Assembly: GCF_024733845.1 (NCBI RefSeq)
Contig: NZ_JANRHG010000011.1
Location: forward strand, 30,627 to 94,626
DNA: 64,000 bases
Reading direction: 5' to 3'
Source: Neomoorella sulfitireducens
GTDB taxonomy: Bacteria; Bacillota; DSM-521; Neomoorellales; Neomoorellaceae
Shown: in pieces, positions 37,111 through 44,864 of the stretch
Numbering within the stretch: position 1 is the first letter of the stretch
Layout of the letters: every line of letters starts with the position of its first letter
Notes under the pieces: model-generated
What the model was told of the DNA's origin: nothing
Seen by the model: only the letters and a program-made list of their open reading frames with translations
Databases searched by the model: none
Program-made: the position numbers and the translations under genes

Positions 37111-37136
37111 CCCCGGGAGCAACCCCGGGGCTTTTT
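37111..37136 (+). terminator. Terminator of the hdr-met operon
   Basis: CCCCGGG (37111-37117) and CCCGGGG (37124-37130) form a 7 bp GC stem with a short loop, followed by CTTTTTAT. Confidence 0.9.
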
Positions 37137-37274
37137 ATACCAGGATCTTTTACACATATTTATATAACAGTTTCCATTAACTAATTACTTTCAAACTTTT
37201 ATGTTACAAACAGTTCTTACCACCTCCCCGGCCGCATATACTTATGGGAGAACATCTGCCAGGAGGTGGGAAAT

Positions 37275-38147
37275 TTGCGCAACAGCCGGTTGGAAAATGA
37301 AATCCTGCAGCGCGTAGACGAATTAGTCCAATGCGCTATTTCCGTTAGCCTTAAAGATGAAACCTCCCGTGCCGAACAGCTAGCTCGCGGTATAACTATG
37401 GTAAAGGAAATGGGAGATCTGCTCCTGGAGGTGCTGGAAGGGCGCGAGCAGCATCTCCAGGCTTTACTGGAACAACTGGTAGCCCAGCGTTTGCCCGATC
37501 GACGCATCCTGCAGAGCTTCGGCAGTTTCCCCCGCGATATCCAGCACATTATCAGCGAAGGTATAAACAGCTACCTTCAAGCCCGGCGCGAGGGGAGCCA
37601 GGCCCCTGAAAGTGCCGGAATTATATCCCCAACCCCCCCGGAATCTGCCGAGATGACCGGTAACAAGTCCGTCCCGGAAGAGTCTCCGGCTTCCGGCAAG
37701 GAAACCGGCATGCTGACTGCTTCCGGGGAACCGCTACCATTCCTTGAACCACAGGAAAACCCTGAAGCTTCCCCCCCTGAGGCGGAAGACCTTCAAGGGC
37801 AAGAACAAAAAGAAAACCCGCCGGTAGAAGCCGGTAAACCTCCCGGGTTGACGACCGGCGATCCCCTCGATAATGCCCTGGCAGCCCTGCACCTGGCACT
37901 GCTGCAGGTATATCCGGAGGAAGAAATAGTTATCAATTACGAAACACGGGGTGGCAAAATACCCTTTTTCCTGCCACGCCTGCAAATCGGTTTTGAACCG
38001 GCCAGCCATCATTACGACTGGCGCCGCGATTTTTATTGCCGGCGGCAGGGTATCAGCATCCGGAGAGTAGCCGACGACGAGCTTGCCAACCCCCTGTATC
38101 TCGCCCGCCGCCTGCGCCGGGAAGCTGGCTGGCGGCAAACTAATTAA
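37275..38147 (+). CDS. Unknown protein with acidic Pro-rich linker
   Basis: The protein is 290 aa from TTG 37275 (AGGAGGTGGG is 5-14 bases upstream; an in-frame GTG at 37266 lies inside that site). Residues 1-100 look alpha-helical and may form a coiled coil (LENEILQRVDELVQCA, LLLEVLEGREQHLQALLEQL). Residues ~105-205 are a low-complexity linker rich in Pro, Glu, Ser and Gly. The C-terminal ~90 residues form a basic globular domain (HYDWRRDFYCRRQGISIRRVADDEL). I do not recognise a family. It stands alone between the metF terminator and a T-box leader. Confidence 0.65.
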   Translation: MRNSRLENEILQRVDELVQCAISVSLKDETSRAEQLARGITMVKEMGDLLLEVLEGREQHLQALLEQLVAQRLPDRRILQSFGSFPRDIQHIISEGINSYLQARREGSQAPESAGIISPTPPESAEMTGNKSVPEESPASGKETGMLTASGEPLPFLEPQENPEASPPEAEDLQGQEQKENPPVEAGKPPGLTTGDPLDNALAALHLALLQVYPEEEIVINYETRGGKIPFFLPRLQIGFEPASHHYDWRRDFYCRRQGISIRRVADDELANPLYLARRLRREAGWRQTN

Positions 38148-38205
38148 TTTTTAATTGAGCTGGAATATCGTTTTTATTGTCTGCCTGCCCTATGCTAAAC
38201 GGCTA

Positions 38206-38235
38206 TTGACACAAGAACCGGTCCGGTGCTAAAAT
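38206..38235 (+). promoter_or_regulatory. Promoter of the T-box operon
   Basis: TTGACA (38206-38211) and TAAAAT (38230-38235) are 18 bases apart. It lies ~25 bases before the start of the T-box stem I. Confidence 0.75.
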
Positions 38236-38261
38236 TACTGTAAAATAATATGATATCAAAA

Positions 38262-38521
38262 AGCTGTGAAGGGAAAAGTAGACAGCAACCTGACTTTATA
38301 GCGACCCGGGGAGGGTGCGAGCCCGGCAAGCAGGCCTGTTGAAAGCCATCCCGGAGCTGCCGCCGTAAGGGATAAAACCTAAAAGTTTCCCGTAAGGCAG
38401 GACGCCGGCCCCGTTAAAGGCCAGGGCGCTTGAAAGCAAGCGCTACTAAGCAGGGTCGTACGACCAATTAGGGTGGTACCGCGGGAAATAACCTCCCGTC
38501 CCTTTATGGGCGGGAGGTTTT
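38262..38521 (+). promoter_or_regulatory. T-box leader, probable alanine specifier (GCC)
   Basis: The leader has a stem I region (AAGGGAAAAG, then GAGGGTGCGAGCCCGG), the T-box core AGGGTGGTACCGCG at 38470-38483, and a terminator (ACCTCCCG 38491-38498 with CGGGAGGT 38511-38518, then TTTTC). Aligning the 3' side of stem I, TTGAAAGCCATCCCGGAGC, to the usual TGAA-N-specifier-purine-CCCGGAGC layout puts GCC at the specifier, with A after it. That codon means alanine. Uncharged tRNA-Ala would relieve termination and raise expression of the Lrp-type regulator and aminotransferase downstream. The serine codon AGC, one base earlier, is a less good fit. Confidence 0.9.
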
Positions 38522-38545
38522 CATATATCGTACGGGGGTATAGCC

Positions 38546-39028
38546 ATGCGTAAAAAAATACTGGAGCTTTTGGAAAATAACGGTAAGTTGAATGCCAAAG
38601 AAATAGCTATAATGCTGGCCTTGCCCGTAGACCAGGTAGCTAGAGAAATAGCTGCCATGGAACAGGAAAAAATTATTTTACGCTACCATACCCTGATTAA
38701 TTGGGAAAAAGCCGGTGCGGAAGAAGTGGCAGCCTTGATTGACGTTAAAGTAACCCCCCAGCGGGATGTAGGTTTCGACGAGATTGCCGGCCGTATCTAC
38801 CGTTACCCGGAAGTAAAATCCGTATTCCTTATGTCCGGTAGTTATGACCTTTCCGTCCTGGTTCAGGGCAAGAGTCTCAAGGAGGTAGCTACGTTTGTTT
38901 CCCAAAAGCTTGCTACCCTTGAACACGTCCAGAGTACGGTAACCCATTTCATCCTTAAAAGGTATAAACAGGACGGGGTAATTTTTGAGGATCAAGAAGC
39001 AGATCGGAGGCAGGTGTTACAATTATGA
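38546..39028 (+). CDS. Lrp/AsnC-family transcriptional regulator
   Basis: The 160-residue protein has an N-terminal helix-turn-helix (LLENNGKLNAKEIAIMLALPVDQVAREI) and a C-terminal AsnC/RAM ligand domain (VFLMSGSYDLSVLVQGKSLKEVATFV). It overlaps the aminotransferase start by 4 bases and is under the same T-box. It probably senses an amino acid such as alanine and may control its own operon or others. Confidence 0.88.
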   Translation: MRKKILELLENNGKLNAKEIAIMLALPVDQVAREIAAMEQEKIILRYHTLINWEKAGAEEVAALIDVKVTPQRDVGFDEIAGRIYRYPEVKSVFLMSGSYDLSVLVQGKSLKEVATFVSQKLATLEHVQSTVTHFILKRYKQDGVIFEDQEADRRQVLQL

Positions 39029-40242
39029 CCATTACTTGTGGTTTCGAGGCCCAGCGCTTTATTAATCCCGTAGTTAAAAGCTTACCACCATCTGGTATTC
39101 GCCGCTTCTTTGATCTGGTGGCAAGTACCCGGGGGGTTATTTCCCTGGGAGTGGGGGAACCGGATTTTGTTACTCCCTGGCATATCCGTGAAGCCTGCGT
39201 CCAGTCCCTTGAGCGCGGTTACACCATGTATACTTCCAACTATGGTATACCTGAATTGCGCCAGGCCATTGCCTGCTATCTGGAGGATCGTTTCGGCTTG
39301 AGTTATGACCCCCAGAGGCAAATAATGGTCACCATCGGCGCCAGCGAAGCCGTTGACCTGGCATTAAGGACGGTAATTAATCCCGGAGACGAAGTCCTGA
39401 TTCCCGAGCCCTGTTATGTTTCCTATAAGCCCATAACCCTGATTGCCGGCGGTGTTCCCGTTACGGTACCAACCACAATGGAGGATGAATTTGCTTTAAC
39501 GGCGGCGCGATTGGAAAAATACATCACACCCCGTTCCAAAATCCTGATTTTGTGTTTTCCCAACAATCCCACCGGTGCTGTCCTTACGGATAGTGAAATG
39601 GAGGCTATTGCCGCCCTCGTGAAGAAGTATAACCTGCTGGTCATTAGCGATGAGATCTATGCCGAGCTGCGCTATGACGGCCCGCCCCGTTCCTTTGCCG
39701 CCCTACCCGGGATGCAGGAACGGACGATCCTCGTCAGCGGTTTTTCCAAGGCCTTTGCCATGACCGGCTGGCGGGTGGGATATGTTGCCGCCCATCCCGA
39801 CTTCCTGGCTGCCATGGTCAAGATCCACCAGTATACCATTCTTTGTGCGCCGGTAATGGGGCAGGTGGCTGCCCTGGAAGCCCTGCGCCACGGGCGCCCG
39901 GATGTAGACCGGATGGTGGCCGAGTATGATCAACGCCGGCGTTTAGTTGTCAGCCGCCTGCGGGAAATGGGCCTGGAGTGTTTTGAACCCCGGGGGGCAT
40001 TTTATGTTTTCCCCTCCATTAAAGCTACAGGCCTGACCTCAAACGAATTCGCCGAAGCCCTCCTGAAAGAAGAAAAGGTGGCCGTCGTACCCGGCCCGGC
40101 CTTCGGCAGCAGCGGGGAAGGTTATATCCGCTGTTCTTATGCCACTTCCCTGGCCGAACTAACTGAAGCAATGAAACGGATGGAACGCTTTGTCGCCAGG
40201 CACCTGGCCTTCAAGGGCCGTGCTGTTGCCCATGCCTATTAA
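39025..40242 (+). CDS. Class I/II pyridoxal-phosphate aminotransferase
   Basis: The 405-residue protein has fold-type I features: LGVGEPDF near the N-terminus, the substrate Tyr region YTSNYGIPELRQAI, FPNNPTGAVL near 173, SDEIYAELRY near 205, the PLP lysine in SGFSKAFAMTGWRVGY near 235, and a C-terminal Arg in IRCSYATS. This is the aspartate/alanine/aromatic aminotransferase group (PatA/AlaT-like). The alanine-type T-box makes an alanine-forming role plausible, which is inference. Confidence 0.9.
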   Translation: MTITCGFEAQRFINPVVKSLPPSGIRRFFDLVASTRGVISLGVGEPDFVTPWHIREACVQSLERGYTMYTSNYGIPELRQAIACYLEDRFGLSYDPQRQIMVTIGASEAVDLALRTVINPGDEVLIPEPCYVSYKPITLIAGGVPVTVPTTMEDEFALTAARLEKYITPRSKILILCFPNNPTGAVLTDSEMEAIAALVKKYNLLVISDEIYAELRYDGPPRSFAALPGMQERTILVSGFSKAFAMTGWRVGYVAAHPDFLAAMVKIHQYTILCAPVMGQVAALEALRHGRPDVDRMVAEYDQRRRLVVSRLREMGLECFEPRGAFYVFPSIKATGLTSNEFAEALLKEEKVAVVPGPAFGSSGEGYIRCSYATSLAELTEAMKRMERFVARHLAFKGRAVAHAY

Positions 40243-40280
40243 GTCCATGAACCGGTAAAAACAAAACAGGGAGAGGAAAA

Positions 40281-41888
40281 ATGATTAACTTACATTTTTA
40301 CGGGGCTGCCGGGACGGTAACAGGCTCTTGTTATCTTCTTGAGAACGGGCAGCACCGCCTCCTTATTGACTGCGGGCTCTTCCAGGGTTCCAAAGCAATC
40401 AAAGAACGCAATTACGGCCCTTTTCCTTTTAATCCAGCCAGTATTGACGCCTTAGTACTTACCCATGCTCATATCGACCATTGCGGCTTGATCCCCAAAC
40501 TCTACCTGCATGGCTTCAAAGGACCGGTATTTGCCACCCCGGCCACTGTCGAACTAGCAGGCGCCCTGTTGCCAGACAGTGGCCATATACAAGAAATGGA
40601 AGTCGAGCGTAAAAACCGGAAAAATAGCCGCGCCGGCCTGCCCCTTTTAACCCCTATCTATACCGCCACCCAGGCTTCTGAATGCCTGCAGTATTTCCGT
40701 GCCCTGGATTACCGAATAGAAAAGGAGATTCTACCGGGATTTCGCCTGCGTTTCCAGGACGCCGGCCACATCCTGGGTTCTGCTATAGCAGAAATTTGGG
40801 TTAAGGACGGGAAAGAGGAGATCAAGGTTACTTTTTCAGGTGATCTTGGTAACCCCGGTCAACCCATCGTCAACGACCCGACACCCATTCAGGCTACAGA
40901 TTACCTGGTCATGGAGTCTACTTACGGCAATCGCTGTCATATCAACCAGGGTGATAAAATTGAGCTTCTCAAAGAAGTAATTAACAAAACCATGAAAAAA
41001 GGAGGTAACCTGGTTATCCCTGCCTTTGCCGTTGAGCGAACCCAGGACCTCCTTTATACCCTGAATATCCTCATAAAGCGTGGAGCTATCAATGCAGACA
41101 AGATTTACCTCGATAGCCCCCTGGCAGTTACGGCGACTGAAATCTTCTGCCGCCACCAGGAATATTTTGATGCCGAAACTAAAGAGCTGGGCAATGACGG
41201 CACCTGCCCATTCTACCTGCCGGGACTGCATTTAAGCCGTACGACCGAGGAATCTATGGCCATCAATAAAATACAGGGAGGAGCCATTATTATCGCCGCC
41301 AGCGGCATGTGCGACGCCGGACGCATTAAGCACCACCTGAAACACAACCTCTGGCGGCATGAAAGCACGGTCCTGCTGGTTGGATACCAGGCAGCCGGTA
41401 CCCTCGGCCGCCGCCTTCTTGAAGGGGAGAAAAAGGTGCGAATTCATGGAGAAGAAATAGCCGTCCGGGCCGATATTGTCAGCCTTGACGGTTTTTCCGC
41501 CCATGCTGACCGGGATGGCTTATTAAAATGGCTGAAAGCTTTCGAACGTCCACCGCGCAAAGTCTTCATAACCCACGGCGAAGAAGAGGCAGCCAGGGAT
41601 TTCGCCACCAAGGTAACCTCCGAACTGGGCCTGGCTACGGAAGTCCCCCAGTGGCTGGCTGATGCAAGGCTGCTTCCGGTAGCGGAAACCCTGCCTCCCA
41701 TCTCGGTAGATAGCTTAAAATTACAGGCTACAGCCGCCGAAGCCGAAGCCAACTACCAGCGCATCCTGGTGCAGCTCAAGGCAATGGTAGAAGCAGGTTT
41801 TGCCCGGCAAGACTACGCTGCCGTCAATCAAAAACTGCTGCAAATCGAGGCCCTTTTAAATAAGAGCCTGGAGGAAAAAGCGAGTTAG
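40281..41888 (+). CDS. Metallo-beta-lactamase/beta-CASP nuclease (CPSF-like)
   Basis: The 535-residue protein has the metal motif LTHAHIDHCG near residue 56, DAGHILGSA near 160, SGDLGNPG near 190, a beta-CASP domain (VIPAFAVERTQDLLY, ASGMCDAGRIKHHL) and the late motifs SAHADRDGLLKWL and ITHGEEEA. These define bacterial relatives of the eukaryotic cleavage factor CPSF-73, usually RNA nucleases. The last ~60 residues look helical. It converges with the next gene, whose stop overlaps by 4 bases. Confidence 0.88.
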   Translation: MINLHFYGAAGTVTGSCYLLENGQHRLLIDCGLFQGSKAIKERNYGPFPFNPASIDALVLTHAHIDHCGLIPKLYLHGFKGPVFATPATVELAGALLPDSGHIQEMEVERKNRKNSRAGLPLLTPIYTATQASECLQYFRALDYRIEKEILPGFRLRFQDAGHILGSAIAEIWVKDGKEEIKVTFSGDLGNPGQPIVNDPTPIQATDYLVMESTYGNRCHINQGDKIELLKEVINKTMKKGGNLVIPAFAVERTQDLLYTLNILIKRGAINADKIYLDSPLAVTATEIFCRHQEYFDAETKELGNDGTCPFYLPGLHLSRTTEESMAINKIQGGAIIIAASGMCDAGRIKHHLKHNLWRHESTVLLVGYQAAGTLGRRLLEGEKKVRIHGEEIAVRADIVSLDGFSAHADRDGLLKWLKAFERPPRKVFITHGEEEAARDFATKVTSELGLATEVPQWLADARLLPVAETLPPISVDSLKLQATAAEAEANYQRILVQLKAMVEAGFARQDYAAVNQKLLQIEALLNKSLEEKAS

Positions 41889-42718
41889 TGACCGTTATCA
41901 GAAAATATAATGCCGCGGACTGTAATATTAACAGCCTCAACTTCCAGAGCAGTCATACTGGTGATTGTTGATTTAACTCGCTTTTGTGCCTTCTTTAAAA
42001 GGGGTGGCCAGGAAACGCCGTAAGGAGCGGCAACTTCAAGGTTTAAGACCAGATTACCGTTATTGTTTTCCACCTGGACCCGCGGGTTGGCCAGGCCGGC
42101 AGAGGTAACCATATAGGACGCCAGCTGCGCCACAGCGCTGTGGGCGATATAGAAATGACCTAGGGAATTAAAAGTCGGCCGGACTGTGGTCTGTTCCACC
42201 CAGAGATTCTTCTTTTTACCCGGCGGTGCCTGGCGCCGGCGTAAAAAAGTTTTTAACGGTTCAATAAACGTCCCGTTGAAACGAGGCTTGACTTCTACCG
42301 TAGGCGCCGGGATAACGTGTTTTCCTAGCTGGTCACGTATCTGCCGGGCGCGGGCAATCTCCTTTGGAGTTGCCACTTCACTAATATCCACCCAGATTGA
42401 CGGCATTGGCAGCTGCAGGCGGCTGGTAATGCGTGCGGCCATTTCCCTGGAGGTACTGATTACCAGGAGACGTCGTGGTGCAATAGCCGCTAGCCTCTCC
42501 CTGACTTCCCGGGCATGGTCGGGATCACTAAAGAGGGCCGTTCTTATAGCCCCAACCCGCGTGGGTTGTTCTTTAGCTGAAATTCCGGCAAGGATCCGGC
42601 TTCCCTGGATAAGCAGGCCGTCGTCAATTATGGCTTCGGCGGCGTAGTCCCGGGCAACTGCCAGGGCGCGGTGGCTTTTACCGCTACCGCTGGGACCAAT
42701 AAGGGCAACTATTTCCAT
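41885..42718 (-). CDS. P-loop ATP-binding protein fused to an Asp23/Gls24-like domain
   Basis: The 277-residue protein begins MEIVALIGPSGSGKSHRALAVA, a Walker A motif, and keeps a nucleotide-binding-like region over the first ~130 residues. The C-terminal ~110 residues (FYIAHSAVAQLASYMVTSAGLANPRVQV...NLVLNLEVAAPYGVSWPPLLKKAQKRVKSTITSMTALEVEAVNITVRG, in pieces) match the Asp23/Gls24 envelope-stress fold. I know this combination as a conserved Firmicute protein of unknown role. Confidence 0.8.
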   Translation of the reverse strand: MEIVALIGPSGSGKSHRALAVARDYAAEAIIDDGLLIQGSRILAGISAKEQPTRVGAIRTALFSDPDHAREVRERLAAIAPRRLLVISTSREMAARITSRLQLPMPSIWVDISEVATPKEIARARQIRDQLGKHVIPAPTVEVKPRFNGTFIEPLKTFLRRRQAPPGKKKNLWVEQTTVRPTFNSLGHFYIAHSAVAQLASYMVTSAGLANPRVQVENNNGNLVLNLEVAAPYGVSWPPLLKKAQKRVKSTITSMTALEVEAVNITVRGIIFSDNGH

Positions 42719-42800
42719 ACGATTTTTACCTCCACTGACCTAAGATAATTATAAACCATAATTAATCCTGGGCAATGCCCCTAATAATTCCTGATTCAAT

Positions 42801-42829
42801 TTGGTATAAGACAAGGTAAATGGTATAAT
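42801..42829 (+). promoter_or_regulatory. Promoter of the dnaD/dnaC-like operon
   Basis: TTGGTA (42801-42806) and TATAAT (42824-42829) are 17 bases apart, about 40 bases before the start of the DnaD-like gene. Confidence 0.7.
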
Positions 42830-42868
42830 AGATATACTACCAGGAGTTACCGGGGGGAAAGAAAAGAA

Positions 42869-43603
42869 ATGGCCAATAACGATACGTACCATATACTGGC
42901 AACCTCCTTGCTGGAAGCAAGGGGTATTTTTATCCCTGCCTTGCTTTTGCAATTATACGGCCGCCTGGGATTGTCAGAAGCCGAGTTGATGGTTTTAGTC
43001 CATCTCCTATACTGGCGCCAGGTTGAAGATGAACGTTTTCCCACCCCGGAAAAAATCAGCCAGTTTATGCACATGGACAGGGAAGAAATAAAAAATCTAA
43101 TCGCTTCTATTATCGAAAAAAAACTCCTGGCTGTTGAACCCTATTATCATCCGTCCCTGGGCCGCTGGCAAAACGTCTTCTCCTTTAAACCCCTGTGGAC
43201 AAAATTAATTCAAACAGCCCTTGAGGATTATCATACAGAAATAGAAGCCCAACAAAGCACAACTATTGCCCGCCAGGGAGAATTATACCAGGCCTTTGAA
43301 AAAGAGTTTGGTCGTCCCCTGTCTCCCCTGGAAAGCGAACAATTGAAAGCCTGGTGCCAGGAGGACAAGATACCTATCGAATTATTACAGGAAGCCCTGC
43401 GCCGGGCCGTCCTGCGGGGCATCCTCAACTTTCGTTATATAGACTCAATCTTAAAAGACTGGCAACGCCACAACGTCCGTACCGTAGCCGAAGCGATGGC
43501 TTATGATGAAAAACTAAAGACAAAGAAAACCCGCTCAACGCGCTCCCCGGCTTCATCAACGCGGAAAGATAAATATCGCGATCTCTACCGGCTTAATCCT
43601 TAA
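42869..43603 (+). CDS. DnaD-domain replication initiation protein
   Basis: The 244-residue protein has an N-terminal winged-helix-like region (LSEAELMVLVHLLYWRQVEDERFPTPEKISQFMHMDREEI) and a C-terminal DnaD domain (FEKEFGRPLSPLESEQLKAW...LLQEALRRAVLRGILNFRYIDSILKDW, in pieces) ending in a basic tail. DnaD proteins remodel DNA and help load the replicative helicase. The next gene is a DnaC/DnaI-like loader, a typical pairing. Confidence 0.88.
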   Translation: MANNDTYHILATSLLEARGIFIPALLLQLYGRLGLSEAELMVLVHLLYWRQVEDERFPTPEKISQFMHMDREEIKNLIASIIEKKLLAVEPYYHPSLGRWQNVFSFKPLWTKLIQTALEDYHTEIEAQQSTTIARQGELYQAFEKEFGRPLSPLESEQLKAWCQEDKIPIELLQEALRRAVLRGILNFRYIDSILKDWQRHNVRTVAEAMAYDEKLKTKKTRSTRSPASSTRKDKYRDLYRLNP

Positions 43604-43629
43604 ATATAAAGAAGGGATCACTCCGGCCC

Positions 43630-44442
43630 ATGGAAAGGATACATATCGCCCCTCAATTAATCGCAAAAAATAAAAGTCAAGAAGGGTTATTAGAGTTACC
43701 GTCTTACCAGTGCCCCCTCTGCCGGGACAGGGGCCTCGTTATACGCGAAGGACGTGCTTATCGCTGCCGCTGCATGCAGCAAAAGGCCTGGCAAAACCGC
43801 TTGCGAGCGGCTAACCTGGCACCACAATTAAGTAAGTATACCTTTCAAAATTTTGACCTTAAATATTACTCCCGGACCCTGAATGACGAACTTACAGGCA
43901 CTACTTATTATGAAAGCGCCCGCCGTTGCCTGGAAGCAGCCCGGCGTTTTGTCACCACCTATCGTAACGAAACCCGGGGCCGCGGTCTTTTCATTTTCGG
44001 GCCGGTGGGCAGCGGCAAAACTTTCCTGGCGGCGGCCATTGCCAATGCGTTAACAGAGGCCGGCCGGGAAGTCCTTTTTGCCGTTGTTCCCGATTTGCTT
44101 GATGCTTTACGGGCTACCTACGACCGTCGCCCCCAGGAGGGTAGCCAGACGGAACTGGAGCTCATCGATACGGCAAGAAAAGTAGCCGTCCTGATCCTGG
44201 ATGACCTTGGTGCCCATAACTATACCGAATGGACATGCAATAAAATTTATTCCTTGATAAACTACCGTTTGATTAACGAATTGCCGACAGTAATAACCAG
44301 CAATCTGGACTTAAAGTCCCTGGAAGATTACCTGGGGGAACGGACAACTTCCCGCCTTGTCCAGCTTTGCCAATCTTATCATTTACCTGTAGCCGAAGAC
44401 ATCCGCTGTGTTATCAGCCGCGAAGGCCTCACCAAAAAGTGA
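43630..44442 (+). CDS. DnaC/DnaI-like helicase loader ATPase
   Basis: The 270-residue protein has an N-terminal zinc-binding motif (CPLCRDRGLVI...YRCRC), an AAA+ core with Walker A GPVGSGKTFLAAA near 120, Walker B VAVLILDDLGAHNYTEW near 190 and ITSNLDLKSLEDYLGERTTSRL with sensor and Arg-finger elements. It likely loads the replicative DNA helicase. It is 26 bases downstream of the DnaD-like gene. Confidence 0.88.
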   Translation: MERIHIAPQLIAKNKSQEGLLELPSYQCPLCRDRGLVIREGRAYRCRCMQQKAWQNRLRAANLAPQLSKYTFQNFDLKYYSRTLNDELTGTTYYESARRCLEAARRFVTTYRNETRGRGLFIFGPVGSGKTFLAAAIANALTEAGREVLFAVVPDLLDALRATYDRRPQEGSQTELELIDTARKVAVLILDDLGAHNYTEWTCNKIYSLINYRLINELPTVITSNLDLKSLEDYLGERTTSRLVQLCQSYHLPVAEDIRCVISREGLTKK

Positions 44443-44463
44443 GCCTTTTTCTTTACCAACCCA

Positions 44464-44523
44464 TTGACATTGATTATCATTTGCTTTATGATTATTTTAG
44501 AAGCTCGATGATAATGTTTATCA
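44464..44523 (+). promoter_or_regulatory. feoAB promoter with Fur-type operator
   Basis: TTGACA (44464-44469) and TATGAT (44487-44492) are 17 bases apart. Seventeen bases after the -10 lies TGATAATGTTTATCA (44509-44523), which matches the 7-1-7 Fur box at 14 of 15 positions. TTGATTATCATTTG between the hexamers resembles a second half-site. Iron-dependent repression of the iron importer is expected. Confidence 0.85.
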
Positions 44524-44585
44524 ATTGCTAAAGAAGCATCATATGCCCTTTAATGCATAAAAATTGGTAGCAGGGGGGGAAAGGC

Positions 44586-44864
44586 ATGACTCTTGATGAA
44601 GCACGGGAAGGACAGCACTGTCGCATTCTATCTTTGCCGGGAAAGGATATTCGCGCCCAGGCAATACGTTTCGGCATCAATGAAGGAGAATTCATAACCT
44701 GCACCGCTGTTATTCCCGGCGGTCCCATTATTGTGGCCAAAAACCGCCAGGAAATAGCAATCGGTAGGGGCCTGGCAAAGAAAATTACCGTTGAACCTAT
44801 TACAAACCCGCACCCGGTAAAATTCCCGGCTAGGAGGCGTGCCTATGGCCTGCCACGACCTTAA
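44586..44864 (+). CDS. feoA: Ferrous iron transport accessory protein FeoA
   Basis: The 92-residue SH3-like protein (MTLDEAREGQHCRILSLPG...RFGINEGEFITCTAV..., with IAIGRGLAKKITVEP) matches FeoA. It works with the FeoB GTPase in Fe(II) uptake. Its last 20 bases overlap the feoB start, and the gene is directly under the Fur-type control region. Confidence 0.88.
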   Translation: MTLDEAREGQHCRILSLPGKDIRAQAIRFGINEGEFITCTAVIPGGPIIVAKNRQEIAIGRGLAKKITVEPITNPHPVKFPARRRAYGLPRP

